Positions 1 through 7,663 of a stretch of DNA of 64,000 bases are shown here, one piece after another (position 1 is the stretch's first letter; the number at the start of each line of letters is the position of its first letter). Made by a program: the position numbers and the translations under genes. The stretch comes from Corynebacterium sp. (GTDB lineage: Bacteria; Actinomycetota; Actinomycetes; Mycobacteriales; Mycobacteriaceae): NCBI GenBank assembly GCA_030530875.1, contig JAUMUD010000001.1, forward strand, positions 1 to 64,000. Direction: 5' to 3'. The notes under the pieces were generated by a model, which had not been told where the DNA came from, made no database searches, and saw nothing but the letters and a program-made list of their open reading frames with translations.

Positions 1-537
1 GTTCAGAAAACTAATATTACCTAATTGTGGTTAATTTTATCCTATGGGGGTAGTACCTCTATGATGAAGGGGCGAAACTGTAAAGTTTTGGCCCTTCATG
101 CCACATGAGCGTTTTGCGTACGCCCCAGTAAGTTGCGGAAGTTGCATGACGAGCATGGTTATAGGCTTTGGATGCGCTTGGCGCAGTACTACCAACACCA
201 ACTCGCCTTATCCCGGAACGTGCGTGGTGCGACCCCCATACCCCAATTGAATACAGAAAAAGCACTACCCACTAGACAAGTTTCCAGACTGATTAGTAGG
301 TAGTGCCATGGCTACTTTTAATTCAAGTGGTATTGGTGTATCAAAGTACCTACGCCAATGCCATTACTGAGTATATGCTAATACAATTCCTCACGCAAGA
401 ACGTACTGGCGCTCATGCGGAAGATGCGCAGGACTGGTGGTGGCGGGGTGGCGTCGAAAAGCCAAAAAGTGCAGGTGCGTGGCTTTATGGGGACTGCTCC
501 CCTTCTTCTTCTTCTTTTTTCTTTTCTTTGGCATGAA
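1..537. other. Non-coding left edge with inverted repeats
   Basis: I see no credible gene in this stretch downstream of lysA. The short open frames lack ribosome-binding sites and resemble no family I know. It holds an imperfect hairpin at 64-99 (arms ATGAAGGG and CCCTTCAT, then seven further pairs). It also holds related GGGTAGT-type motifs at about 47-57 and, inverted, at 262-271, with a third copy at 299-307, and a pyrimidine-rich tract at about 498-531. In many corynebacteria hom follows lysA; it does not follow here. The repeats suggest the remnant of a small mobile element, but no transposase similarity is visible. Confidence 0.5.
262..307. repeat. Inverted repeat, arms GCACTACC-ACTA
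   Basis: The arms GCACTACCCACTA (about 263-275) and TAGTAGGTAGTGC (about 294-306) pair over 13 positions with one mismatch around an 18-nt loop. There is no T-run, so a terminator is unlikely. The outer sequence resembles the motif at 47-57. The function is unknown. Confidence 0.5.
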
Positions 538-573
538 CAAAGCCCCGCAGTTGTGTAATAACTGGGGGCTTTG
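538..573 (-). terminator. Rho-independent terminator of argS-lysA
   Basis: AAAGCCCC and GGGGCTTT, extended by CAGTT/AACTG with one bulged base, form a strong stem 20 nt past the lysA stop codon. On the minus strand the stem is followed by a short T-rich stretch. Confidence 0.7.
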
Positions 574-592
574 GGGGCTGCTATTTTTGGGC

Positions 593-1927
593 TTAGGCCT
601 CGAAGTTTTCCAGTCGGAGGACGTCTTCGATGGTTTCGCGGCGGACCATGAGTGTGGCCTTGCCATTGCGCACGCTCACTACTGGTGGGCGGAGCATGTG
701 GTTATAGCGGCTGATCATGGAATAGCAATAGGCGCCGGTGGCGGGGATGACGAGGGTGTCACCGGTGGCAATATCATCGGGTAGTTCGGCGTTTTTGATG
801 AGGATATCGCCGGATTCGCAGTGGGAGCCCACGACGCGGGAGACAATATATTCACCGCTGGTGAAGCGGTTGGCCAGGCGCACATCATATTCGGCGCCGT
901 AGAGGGCCGGGCGGATATTATCGCTCATACCGCCGTCGACCGCGATATAGCGGCGGGTTTGGTGGTCATCAACGTGGACGTCCTTGACCACACCGACCTC
1001 ATAGGCGGTGACGGTGGAAGGGCCGGCAATGGCGCGGCCGGGTTCCACCATGACGGCAGGTGGCTGAATGCCGAGGTCCTGACAGAATTCATGGACCTTA
1101 GTGAGGACTGTCGCGGCCACACTCTTCACATCCAGTGGGTCTTCGCCCTCAGTATAGGCAATGCCATAGCCGCCGCCAAGATCGAGGACCTCAAGCTGAA
1201 CGCCAAGGTCGCGGTTAAGATCGGCCAGCAGGCCGAGCACGCGTTCAGCGGCCATGGTAAAGCCCTTGGCATCGAAGACCTGGGAGCCAACATGGCAATG
1301 CAGGCCATCGAGGCGAAGATTTTCGGCGCGGTGAGCGGCCACGGCGGCATTATAGGCGGAGCCGGAGGCCAGGGAGAAGCCGAATTTTTGGTCCTCATGG
1401 GCGGTGGCAATGAACTCATGGGTGTGCGCTTCAATGCCGGGCTTAACGCGGATGAGCACGGGCTGTTCCACGCCCACGCGCTTGGCGAGGACGTCGATAA
1501 GCTCAATTTCCTGTGGGGCGTCAACAACGAGGTGGCCAACGCCACTAGCCAGGCAGCGACGGATAAAGCTTGCGGTTTTGTTATTACCGTGGGCGGTGAT
1601 GCGTTCGGCCGGGAAGCCGGCGGCCAGTGCGACTTGGAGTTCGCCTTCGGAGGCGACATCAAGGCAGAGGCCTTCTTCCTCAACCCAGCGGGCGATGGTG
1701 GCAGTGAGGAAGGCCTTGGAGGCATAGTGCACATATTCCGGGCCGCCATAGGCATCGGCCATGGCGCGGCAGCGCATGCGGAAGTCATCCTCGTCGACGA
1801 TGAAGACGGGGGTGCCATATTCTTCGGTGATTTCGGTGATTGGGACACCGGCGATGGTGATGGCACCATCCTCTTCGCGGCGGGAATTCGCTGGCCAGAC
1901 GTGTGCTGGCAGGGCATTAAAGTCCAT
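593..1927 (-). CDS. lysA: Diaminopimelate decarboxylase LysA
   Basis: The product decarboxylates meso-diaminopimelate to L-lysine, the last step of lysine synthesis, using pyridoxal phosphate in the cytoplasm. The 444 residues show the fold-type III (alanine-racemase-like) barrel: the PLP lysine in YASKAF near residue 70, HCHVGSQ near 215, the glycine-rich [15 protein letters not shown] and the C-terminal motif CESGDI with the catalytic cysteine. The length is normal for corynebacterial LysA. The ATG overlaps the argS stop codon (TAATG), so the two genes are translationally coupled, an arrangement conserved across Corynebacterium. No hom follows it here, unlike the usual corynebacterial order. 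Confidence 0.97.
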   Translation of the reverse strand: MDFNALPAHVWPANSRREEDGAITIAGVPITEITEEYGTPVFIVDEDDFRMRCRAMADAYGGPEYVHYASKAFLTATIARWVEEEGLCLDVASEGELQVALAAGFPAERITAHGNNKTASFIRRCLASGVGHLVVDAPQEIELIDVLAKRVGVEQPVLIRVKPGIEAHTHEFIATAHEDQKFGFSLASGSAYNAAVAAHRAENLRLDGLHCHVGSQVFDAKGFTMAAERVLGLLADLNRDLGVQLEVLDLGGGYGIAYTEGEDPLDVKSVAATVLTKVHEFCQDLGIQPPAVMVEPGRAIAGPSTVTAYEVGVVKDVHVDDHQTRRYIAVDGGMSDNIRPALYGAEYDVRLANRFTSGEYIVSRVVGSHCESGDILIKNAELPDDIATGDTLVIPATGAYCYSMISRYNHMLRPPVVSVRNGKATLMVRRETIEDVLRLENFEA

Positions 1928-3588
1928 TACATTTTCTCCGGGGCGGAAACGCCGAGCAGGTTAAGGGCATTGCCGAGGACCTGGCGGGTGGCCATGGCCA
2001 GGGCAAAGCGGGCGATGTGGATTGGCTGTACTTCTTCGCCGGCCTTTGGAAGAATCTGGCAGGCATCATAGAAGCGGTGGAAGGTGGCGGCAAGGTCCTC
2101 CGCATAACGGGCGATGCGGTGTGGTTCGCGCAGGTCAGCGGCGGTCTTAACCACGGCTGGGAATTCGCCCAGCGTGCGGATGAGGTCGCCTTCCTTCTCA
2201 TGGGTGAGCAGGGAAAGATCTGCTTCGTTGAGATTGTCCTCGGTGATGTTATTCTCGGCAGCCTTGCGGGCGATGGAGCACAGACGGGCATAGCCGTACT
2301 GGACGTAGTAGACAGGGTTATCGGAGGACTGGGAGGTCCACAGACCCATGTCGATATCCAGAGAGCTATCCACAGAGGAGCGGACAAGGGCGTAGCGGGC
2401 GGCGTCCACACCAACTGCCTCGACGAGATCGTCGAGGGTAATCACGGTACCGGCGCGCTTGGACATGCGCACAGTCTGACCATCGCGAACAAGGTTCACG
2501 AGCTGACCAATCATGACTTCGACCTGGCTTGGGTCATAGCCAAGGGCGGCAGCGGCGGCCTTCAGGCGGGCAATATAGCCGTGGTGGTCCGCGCCAAGCA
2601 TGTAAATGCACAGGTCATGGCCACGGTCAATCTTATTGGCCACATAGGCGATATCACCGGCGATATAGGCGGCATTGCCATCGGACTTAATAACCACGCG
2701 GTCCTTATCATCGCCATATTCCGTGGAGCGCAGCCACCAGGCACCATCGGCCTCATAGAGCTTGCCGCTCTCCTTGAGCTGGTTGATGGCCTTATCCACG
2801 GCGCCGGATTCAAAGAGGGAATTTTCGTGGAAATAGACATCAAAGTCAGTGCCGAACTCATGCAGGGTGCGCTTGATGTGTTCAAACATCATCTCCACGC
2901 CTTCACGGCGGAAGGTCTCCTGGGTTTCCTCCGGGCTAAGCTCCAGCACGCCCGGATTATCCTTGAGAATTGCGGAGGCAATGTCATTAATATATGCGCC
3001 GGCATAGCCATCCTCAGGGGTTGGCTCGCCCTTGGCAGCGGCGACCAGGGAGCGGGCAAAGCGGTCGATCTGTGCGCCGTGGTCATTGAAGTAGTATTCG
3101 CGGGTAACTTCCGCGCCGCTCGCGGCGAAGACGCGGCCAAGCACATCGCCCACTGCTGCCCAACGGGTGCCACCAAGGTGGATTGGGCCGGTTGGGTTAG
3201 CGGAGACGAACTCAAGGTTGATCTTCGTGCCCTTATAGGAGTCATTGGTGCCGTAGGTGGCGCCAGCTTCAAGGATCTTGGCCACAACTTCACCCTGGGC
3301 TGCGGCAGCTAGGCGGATATTAATAAAGCCTGGGCCGGCGATGGTGGCTTCGTCGATAGCAGAATCGGCAGCCAGTGGGGCCACCAAAAGCTCAGCAAGA
3401 GCACGCGGATTGGTACCCACCTTTTTAGCTAGCTGAAGGGCCAGGTTGGTGGCATAATCACCATGCTCTGGGTTCCTTGGGCGTTCAACCACAATCTCCT
3501 CAGGGATGAGGCTGAGGTCATAGCCTTGCTCGGTAAATACCGTATGGGCAACTTTCTTAATAAGTTCTGCGAGTTCTGCTGGAGTCAT
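1927..3588 (-). CDS. argS: Arginyl-tRNA synthetase ArgS
   Basis: This class I aminoacyl-tRNA synthetase charges tRNA-Arg. It has the N-terminal Add-1 domain, the HIGH-type signature in [10 protein letters not shown] near residue 135, a KMSKS-type loop RMSKRAGT near 375, and the C-terminal DALR anticodon-binding domain. Its 553 residues match the corynebacterial enzyme. It is the first gene of the argS-lysA operon, and in C. glutamicum this promoter region responds to arginine and lysine. A TAAGAT hexamer lies 8 nt before the ATG with no Shine-Dalgarno between, which suggests a leaderless or nearly leaderless mRNA. Confidence 0.97.
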   Translation of the reverse strand: MTPAELAELIKKVAHTVFTEQGYDLSLIPEEIVVERPRNPEHGDYATNLALQLAKKVGTNPRALAELLVAPLAADSAIDEATIAGPGFINIRLAAAAQGEVVAKILEAGATYGTNDSYKGTKINLEFVSANPTGPIHLGGTRWAAVGDVLGRVFAASGAEVTREYYFNDHGAQIDRFARSLVAAAKGEPTPEDGYAGAYINDIASAILKDNPGVLELSPEETQETFRREGVEMMFEHIKRTLHEFGTDFDVYFHENSLFESGAVDKAINQLKESGKLYEADGAWWLRSTEYGDDKDRVVIKSDGNAAYIAGDIAYVANKIDRGHDLCIYMLGADHHGYIARLKAAAAALGYDPSQVEVMIGQLVNLVRDGQTVRMSKRAGTVITLDDLVEAVGVDAARYALVRSSVDSSLDIDMGLWTSQSSDNPVYYVQYGYARLCSIARKAAENNITEDNLNEADLSLLTHEKEGDLIRTLGEFPAVVKTAADLREPHRIARYAEDLAATFHRFYDACQILPKAGEEVQPIHIARFALAMATRQVLGNALNLLGVSAPEKM

Positions 3589-3596
3589 AAGTTCCC

Positions 3597-3602
3597 ATCT
3601 TA
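3597..3602 (-). promoter_or_regulatory. Probable argS -10 box, near-leaderless
   Basis: TAAGAT on the minus strand ends 8 nt before the argS ATG, and no ribosome-binding site lies between them. Transcription would start at or next to the start codon. The -35 region is weak. Confidence 0.4.
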
Positions 3603-3837
3603 CCTATTCCCTGGTCTTTTTCATAGCTGAAATAAAGGGGATACGGATACATATTTTGGCTTATCGACGGCTCCACCAAAAGGTTGATACTTTTTCCAAG
3701 GATTGATAAGCATAATCAATTAGGCGAGAACCTTTGGGAATTTCTGGGAGATTGTTCCCTAGATTGCATTTATCGGATAAATAGATCTATGTCACGTTCC
3801 TTATTTTCCCACCCCATCTGAACTGCGCTTTTGCGAG
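3603..3837. other. Intergenic region between argS and lutA
   Basis: This AT-rich divergent spacer holds no open frame worth calling. A loose inverted pair, CCAAAAGGTT near 3675 and AACCTTTGG near 3730, could be a regulator site. I recognise no LldR-type or GntR-type operator in it. Its right end merges with the DtxR-like box. Confidence 0.5.
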
Positions 3838-3856
3838 TCAGTTTAGCCTAACTTAA
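3838..3856 (+). promoter_or_regulatory. DtxR-like iron box upstream of lutABC
   Basis: The 19 bases match the DtxR/IdeR consensus TTAGGTTAGCCTAACCTAA at 16 of 19 positions, with the central TTAGCCTAAC intact. The box sits 16 nt before a TATAAG hexamer, where a bound repressor would cover the -35 region. Repression of this Fe-S-rich operon would then be relieved or imposed by iron status. This is inferred from the sequence match only. Confidence 0.6.
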
Positions 3857-3872
3857 ATGATACTTTTTGCAT

Positions 3873-3878
3873 TATAAG
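3873..3878 (+). promoter_or_regulatory. Probable lutABC -10 box
   Basis: TATAAG lies 47 nt before the lutA ATG, directly after the DtxR-like box. The lutA ribosome-binding site is AAGAGG at about 3914-3919. Confidence 0.45.
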
Positions 3879-3925
3879 AGTATCTTGAGAGTTATCACAC
3901 TCGATTAAAAATTAAGAGGTATTTA

Positions 3926-4711
3926 ATGCGCGTAGCAATTTTCTCCACCTGCCTCGGAGACGCTCTCTTCCCAGATGTGCCAAAGGCAACTGCTGTGATC
4001 CTGTCACGTCTTGGCTACGATGTCGTCTTCCCTGAAGCACAGACCTGTTGTGGCCAGATGCACGTTAATACTGGTTATCAGCGTGAGGCTATTCCACAGA
4101 TTAAGACCTATATTGATGCTTTCGGCGATCCATCCATCGATGCTGTTGTTTGCCCTTCCGGCTCCTGCACCGGTGCGGTTCGTGAGCAGCATGAGCGTGT
4201 GGCCGAGCGTTATGGCAATGCCGCGCTTGTTGATGGTGCACGTAAGACCAGCGCAAAGACCTATGATCTTTCTGAATTTTTGATCGACGTTGCTGGCGTT
4301 ACTGACCTGGGTGCGTTCTTCCCACACCGTGTGACCTACCACTCCACCTGCCACTCCCTGCGATTCCTCAAGGTTGGCGACCGTCCTTATAAGCTCCTTG
4401 AGGCTGTTGAGGGCATTGACCTTGTTCCGCTGCCACATGCTGATGAGTGCTGTGGCTTCGGCGGTACCTTCTCTGTGAAGAACCCTGATGTTTCTGCCTC
4501 CATGGTCGGCGACAAGGTACGTAATGTTAAGAGCACTCAGGCTGAGTATGTTACCGCTGGTGATGCTTCCTGCCTGATGAATATTGGTGGTGCTCTTTCT
4601 CGTCAGCACGCTGGTATCCGTGCAGTGCACATGGCTGAGATTCTTGCTTCTACCAAGGAGCACCCATGGACCCCAACGTCCGCTATTTATGGCAAGGAGG
4701 CCATGCTATGA
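3926..4711 (+). CDS. lutA: Lactate utilization protein LutA (CCG-domain Fe-S subunit)
   Basis: LutA is the cysteine-rich (CCG) subunit of the LutABC complex that oxidises L-lactate to pyruvate without LldD. The 261 residues carry two CCG motifs typical of heterodisulfide reductase-like Fe-S proteins: TCCGQMH near residue 40 and DECCGFGG near 170. They also carry CPSGSC near 75 and HSTCHS near 145. The length matches Bacillus LutA. The stop codon overlaps the lutB start (ATGA), so the operon is coupled. A DtxR-like box lies upstream, which fits an iron-demanding enzyme. Confidence 0.93.
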   Translation: MRVAIFSTCLGDALFPDVPKATAVILSRLGYDVVFPEAQTCCGQMHVNTGYQREAIPQIKTYIDAFGDPSIDAVVCPSGSCTGAVREQHERVAERYGNAALVDGARKTSAKTYDLSEFLIDVAGVTDLGAFFPHRVTYHSTCHSLRFLKVGDRPYKLLEAVEGIDLVPLPHADECCGFGGTFSVKNPDVSASMVGDKVRNVKSTQAEYVTAGDASCLMNIGGALSRQHAGIRAVHMAEILASTKEHPWTPTSAIYGKEAML

Positions 4712-6207
4712 GTGAGGTATTCCTCGGAATTCCTACGGCTTCGACCAAGGTTGGTCACCTGCGTGGTGTCCGCACCTTCCCTGAGGCCGCTAAGACTGAG
4801 CTTTATAATGCTACCCAGCGCCGCAACCTCTATCATGCTACCCACTCGATTCGTGAGAAGCGTGCCCGTGCTATTGGTGAGTGCGATGACTGGCAGGATT
4901 TGCGCGAGGCTGGTTCCCAGATTAAGCGCTATACCCTGGCTCATCTCCCTGAGCTGCTTGAGCAGTTTGAGGAGCAGGTAACCGCTCGTGGCGGTATTGT
5001 TCACTGGGCTCGTGATGCTGAAGAGGCCGGCAAGATTGTGACCGACCTGGTTAAGGCTACCGGTGAGAAGAAGGTTGTGAAGATCAAGTCCATGGCCACC
5101 ATGGAGATTGCTCTTAATGACCAGCTCAAGGCCGCTGGCATTGATGCCCAGGAAACGGACTTGGCTGAGCTTATTGTTCAGCTGGGTAAGGATACTCCTT
5201 CCCACATTCTGGTTCCTGCTATTCACCGCAATAAGGCTGAGATTCGCGATATCTTCGTTCGTGAAATGCCAAATACCGATGACAGCCTCTCTGCTAACCC
5301 AGCTGAGCTGGCTGAGGCATCCCGTACCTTCCTGCGCCACCAGTTCATGGAGGCCAAGGTTGCTATTTCCGGCGCTAACTTCGGTATTGCTGAGACCGGT
5401 ACCGTGACCATTGTTGAGTCTGAGGGTAATGGCCGCATGTGTCTGACCCTTCCTGAGACGCTGATTAGCGTAATGGGTATTGAAAAGATTCTCCCTACCT
5501 TCCAGGATTATGAGGTTCTGCTGCAGCTGCTGCCACGTGCCTCAACTGGTGAGCGTATGAACCCCTATACCTCCATGTGGTCTGGTGTTACTGAGGGCGA
5601 TGGCCCTAAGAACTTCCACATTGTGCTGGTTGATAATGGCCGTACTCGTGCTCTCTCTAATGAGATTGGCCGTGAAGCTCTCAAGTGCATCCGCTGCTCT
5701 TCCTGCCTCAATGTCTGCCCAGTTTATGAGCGCGCCGGTGGCCATGCTTATGGTTCTACCTATCCTGGCCCAATTGGCGCTATTCTCACCCCACAGCTCA
5801 CTGGTATGGACTCGGCTCATGATCCAAATGCCACCCTGCCATTTGCTTCTTCTCTCTGCGGTGCCTGCTATGAGGCATGCCCAATGAAGATTGATATTCC
5901 TTCTATCTTGATTGAGCTCCGCCACCAAAAGGTTGAGGAGCACCGTCCAAAGATTGAGGGCGTCATTATGGGTGCTATGGGTATGACCTACGGCAATTCC
6001 AAGATTTGGAATATGGCCTGCCGTACCACCAGCTTTGCCCGCTTTGCAGGTATGCGCCGTGGCAAGATTACCCACCTGCCAAGCTTCCTCTCCGGTTGGA
6101 CTGACTTCCGCGATGTTGCCATCCCACCAAAGAAGAGCTTCCGTGAATGGTTCGAATCAGAGGAAGCTCAGCAGCTCCTCAAGGAGGTTAAGCCTAAGAA
6201 TGACTAG
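4708..6207 (+). CDS. lutB: Lactate utilization Fe-S protein LutB
   Basis: LutB is the LUD-domain plus double [4Fe-4S] subunit of the L-lactate oxidation complex. The 499-residue product has an N-terminal LUD domain and two clusters in the C-terminal third, CIRCSSCLNVCPVY and CGACYEACP. I chose ATG 4708, which overlaps the lutA stop as ATGA and has AAGGAGG seven bases upstream, over a longer in-frame start at 4666 inside lutA. The tail after the clusters (about 100 residues) matches the DUF3390-like C-terminus usual for LutB. Confidence 0.95.
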   Translation: MSEVFLGIPTASTKVGHLRGVRTFPEAAKTELYNATQRRNLYHATHSIREKRARAIGECDDWQDLREAGSQIKRYTLAHLPELLEQFEEQVTARGGIVHWARDAEEAGKIVTDLVKATGEKKVVKIKSMATMEIALNDQLKAAGIDAQETDLAELIVQLGKDTPSHILVPAIHRNKAEIRDIFVREMPNTDDSLSANPAELAEASRTFLRHQFMEAKVAISGANFGIAETGTVTIVESEGNGRMCLTLPETLISVMGIEKILPTFQDYEVLLQLLPRASTGERMNPYTSMWSGVTEGDGPKNFHIVLVDNGRTRALSNEIGREALKCIRCSSCLNVCPVYERAGGHAYGSTYPGPIGAILTPQLTGMDSAHDPNATLPFASSLCGACYEACPMKIDIPSILIELRHQKVEEHRPKIEGVIMGAMGMTYGNSKIWNMACRTTSFARFAGMRRGKITHLPSFLSGWTDFRDVAIPPKKSFREWFESEEAQQLLKEVKPKND

Positions 6208-6835
6208 TGCAAAAGAAGAAATTCTTGCTCGTATCCGCAAGGCTAATGCTAATGCGGGTGTGGATGAGAATACTGAGATTGAAATTCCTCGTCTCTATCA
6301 CCGTACTCATGAGTTCAGCCGTGAGGAACTCAAGGATATTCTCATTGGTCGCCTGATTGACTATAAGGCCTTTGTTGAGGAGGCCACTGAGGCTGATCTT
6401 CCTGCAGTTCTTGGCCGCATCCTCAATGCCCGTGGCGCCAAGGATGTGCGCTATGCTGAGGGTCTTGATCCAGCTCTCTTTGCTGAGATCGACGCTGAGT
6501 GCACCCCGGATGACCGTAATGTGGACCCACGCACCCTCGGTGATGTGGATGCCGTTATTACCGATTCCCATGTCACTTCCGCTCAGACCGGCACCATCTG
6601 TCTTGAGTCTGGCCCACTCTGTGGCCGCCGTGCTCTGACTCTGGTACCTGACGTTCATGTCTGCATTGTCCGCATGGATACTGTGGTTTATGGCGTTCCT
6701 GAGATGGTGAGCCAGCTTGATCGTCGTCTGCCTAATACGATGATTTCTGGCCCATCCGCTTCCTCCGATATTGAGCTCGAGCGTGTGGAAGGCGTTCACG
6801 GTCCTCGTACCCTGATTGCCGTCGTAGTTGACTAG
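6200..6835 (+). CDS. lutC: Lactate utilization protein LutC
   Basis: LutC is the small LUD-domain subunit that completes LutABC. The 211 residues include the family core ADAVITDSH-like stretch near residue 125 and the ATxGTICLE-like segment (QTGTICLESGP). ATG 6200 overlaps the end of lutB by 8 bases with AAGGAGG upstream at 6181. Longer in-frame starts lie inside lutB and are unlikely. A strong terminator follows directly, so the operon ends here. No dedicated lactate permease or LutR-type regulator is adjacent. Confidence 0.92.
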   Translation: MTSAKEEILARIRKANANAGVDENTEIEIPRLYHRTHEFSREELKDILIGRLIDYKAFVEEATEADLPAVLGRILNARGAKDVRYAEGLDPALFAEIDAECTPDDRNVDPRTLGDVDAVITDSHVTSAQTGTICLESGPLCGRRALTLVPDVHVCIVRMDTVVYGVPEMVSQLDRRLPNTMISGPSASSDIELERVEGVHGPRTLIAVVVD

Positions 6836-6848
6836 TTTTACACCACTG

Positions 6849-6872
6849 GGAGCCCCGTAATTTCGGGGCTCC
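6849..6872 (+). terminator. Terminator of lutABC
   Basis: The arms GGAGCCCC and GGGGCTCC close on an 8-nt loop 13 nt after the lutC stop codon, followed by a T-rich stretch. Confidence 0.8.
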
Positions 6873-6908
6873 ACTTTCTCACTTTTTATGGTGTATCATG
6901 TCATGTGG

Positions 6909-6981
6909 GCCTTCGTAGCTCAGAGGATAGAGCATTGGTTTCCGGTACCAAAGGTCGCAGGTTCGATTCCTGTCGAGGGCA
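6909..6981 (+). tRNA. tRNA-Arg (anticodon CCG)
   Basis: The 73-nt sequence folds as a complete cloverleaf. The acceptor stem is GCCTTCG paired with CGAGGGC and ends in discriminator A. The D arm holds AGCTCAGAGGATAGAGC. The anticodon stem TTGGT/ACCAA carries loop TTCCGGT with anticodon CCG (codon CGG). The T arm holds GGTTCGATTCC. The CCA end is not encoded, as is common in actinobacteria. Confidence 0.95.
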
Positions 6982-6983
6982 CT

Positions 6984-7063
6984 CCGCAGATACTGTTTGT
7001 GGAGCGATCGTACACAATTTTCTTGTACTTGCTGTAATTGTGTATGACTTACAGTATTTGCGG
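6984..7063. repeat. 80-bp nested inverted repeat after tRNA-Arg
   Basis: The outer arms CCGCAGATACTGT (6984-6996) and ACAGTATTTGCGG (7051-7063) pair at 12 of 13 positions. The inner arms TACACAATT (7011-7019) and AATTGTGTA (7036-7044) pair perfectly. The stretch is non-coding and starts 3 nt past the tRNA. It could be a structured transcript, a small repeat element or a recombination site. No T-run follows the outer arms. Confidence 0.65.
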
Positions 7064-7087
7064 TGGCATTAATGTGTTCAGATGCCG

Positions 7088-7120
7088 AAACCCCCTGATC
7101 GTAACCCGATCAGGGGGTTT
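7088..7120. terminator. Bidirectional terminator between tRNA-Arg and marR
   Basis: AAACCCCCTGATCG and CGATCAGGGGGTTT form a perfect 14-bp stem with a short loop. A-runs and T-runs flank it on both sides, so it can end transcription from the tRNA side and from the convergent marR operon. Confidence 0.85.
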
Positions 7121-7132
7121 CACTTATTCGTA

Positions 7133-7627
7133 TTAGTTCTCTTCGCCGACATCGGAGTAATCAGTCGGCCCCTCATAGCCAGCAGCATCCATCATATGGG
7201 TGAAGAACTTACGCAGAACTACCATTTCTTCTTCCGACATGTGGTCGAAAACGAGATTGCGGACATTCTCCACGTGATCAGGGGCGGCGGCCTCAACGCT
7301 GCGCTGACCTTCATAGGTGATATTGAGAACCACACCGCGCAGGTCACCAGGGCACTTATGCTTGGTGATTAGGCCGCGCTTAACCATGCGGCTAATTTGG
7401 TGGCTTGCGCGGGACCTATCCCAGGAGAGCCTGGTGCAAATATCGCGCAGGCGGATGGTATCAGGTTCGGCTTCAGAGAGATTTGCCAGAACAGCGAATT
7501 CCGTCGAGGACAGGCCATGTTTTTCCGTCAAAGTATCATTAATACTTTTATGAAATGCGTTATCGCTGCGGATTAGTAGTCGCCAGAATTGTTGCTCTTC
7601 GTCTGTGAGCCAACGTGGTGAAGCCAT
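7133..7627 (-). CDS. MarR-family transcriptional regulator
   Basis: This 164-residue winged-helix protein has the MarR layout: an N-terminal dimerisation helix, the HTH around residues 60-85 (RLRDICTRLSWDRSRASHQISRMVKRGLI) and a wing with DLRG. The Asp-Arg pair of the wing is characteristic of the family. ATG 7627 gives the usual length. An in-frame TTG at 7663 would add 12 residues. It is the last gene of a minus-strand run that begins with the SNF2 helicase, 36 nt after the YhaN-like gene, so it may report on or control that operon. Its ligand cannot be inferred. Confidence 0.85.
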   Translation of the reverse strand: MASPRWLTDEEQQFWRLLIRSDNAFHKSINDTLTEKHGLSSTEFAVLANLSEAEPDTIRLRDICTRLSWDRSRASHQISRMVKRGLITKHKCPGDLRGVVLNITYEGQRSVEAAAPDHVENVRNLVFDHMSEEEMVVLRKFFTHMMDAAGYEGPTDYSDVGEEN

Positions 7628-7663
7628 AGATATAAATCTACCAAAATAAAATTTGGTTGACAA

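Noticed and set aside
59..265. A 68-codon open frame on the minus strand
   Set aside because: It has no ribosome-binding site and no family resemblance, and it lies across a hairpin and inverted motifs. I treat the region as non-coding.
46..271. A complete insertion sequence
   Set aside because: There is no transposase frame and the terminal motifs match only over about nine bases.
303..536. A 77-codon open frame on the plus strand
   Set aside because: It runs through a low-complexity pyrimidine tract, has no upstream signal and no recognisable sequence.
821..2071. Long open frame opposite lysA
   Set aside because: It is a shadow of the GC-biased lysA codons; lysA on the minus strand has all family motifs.
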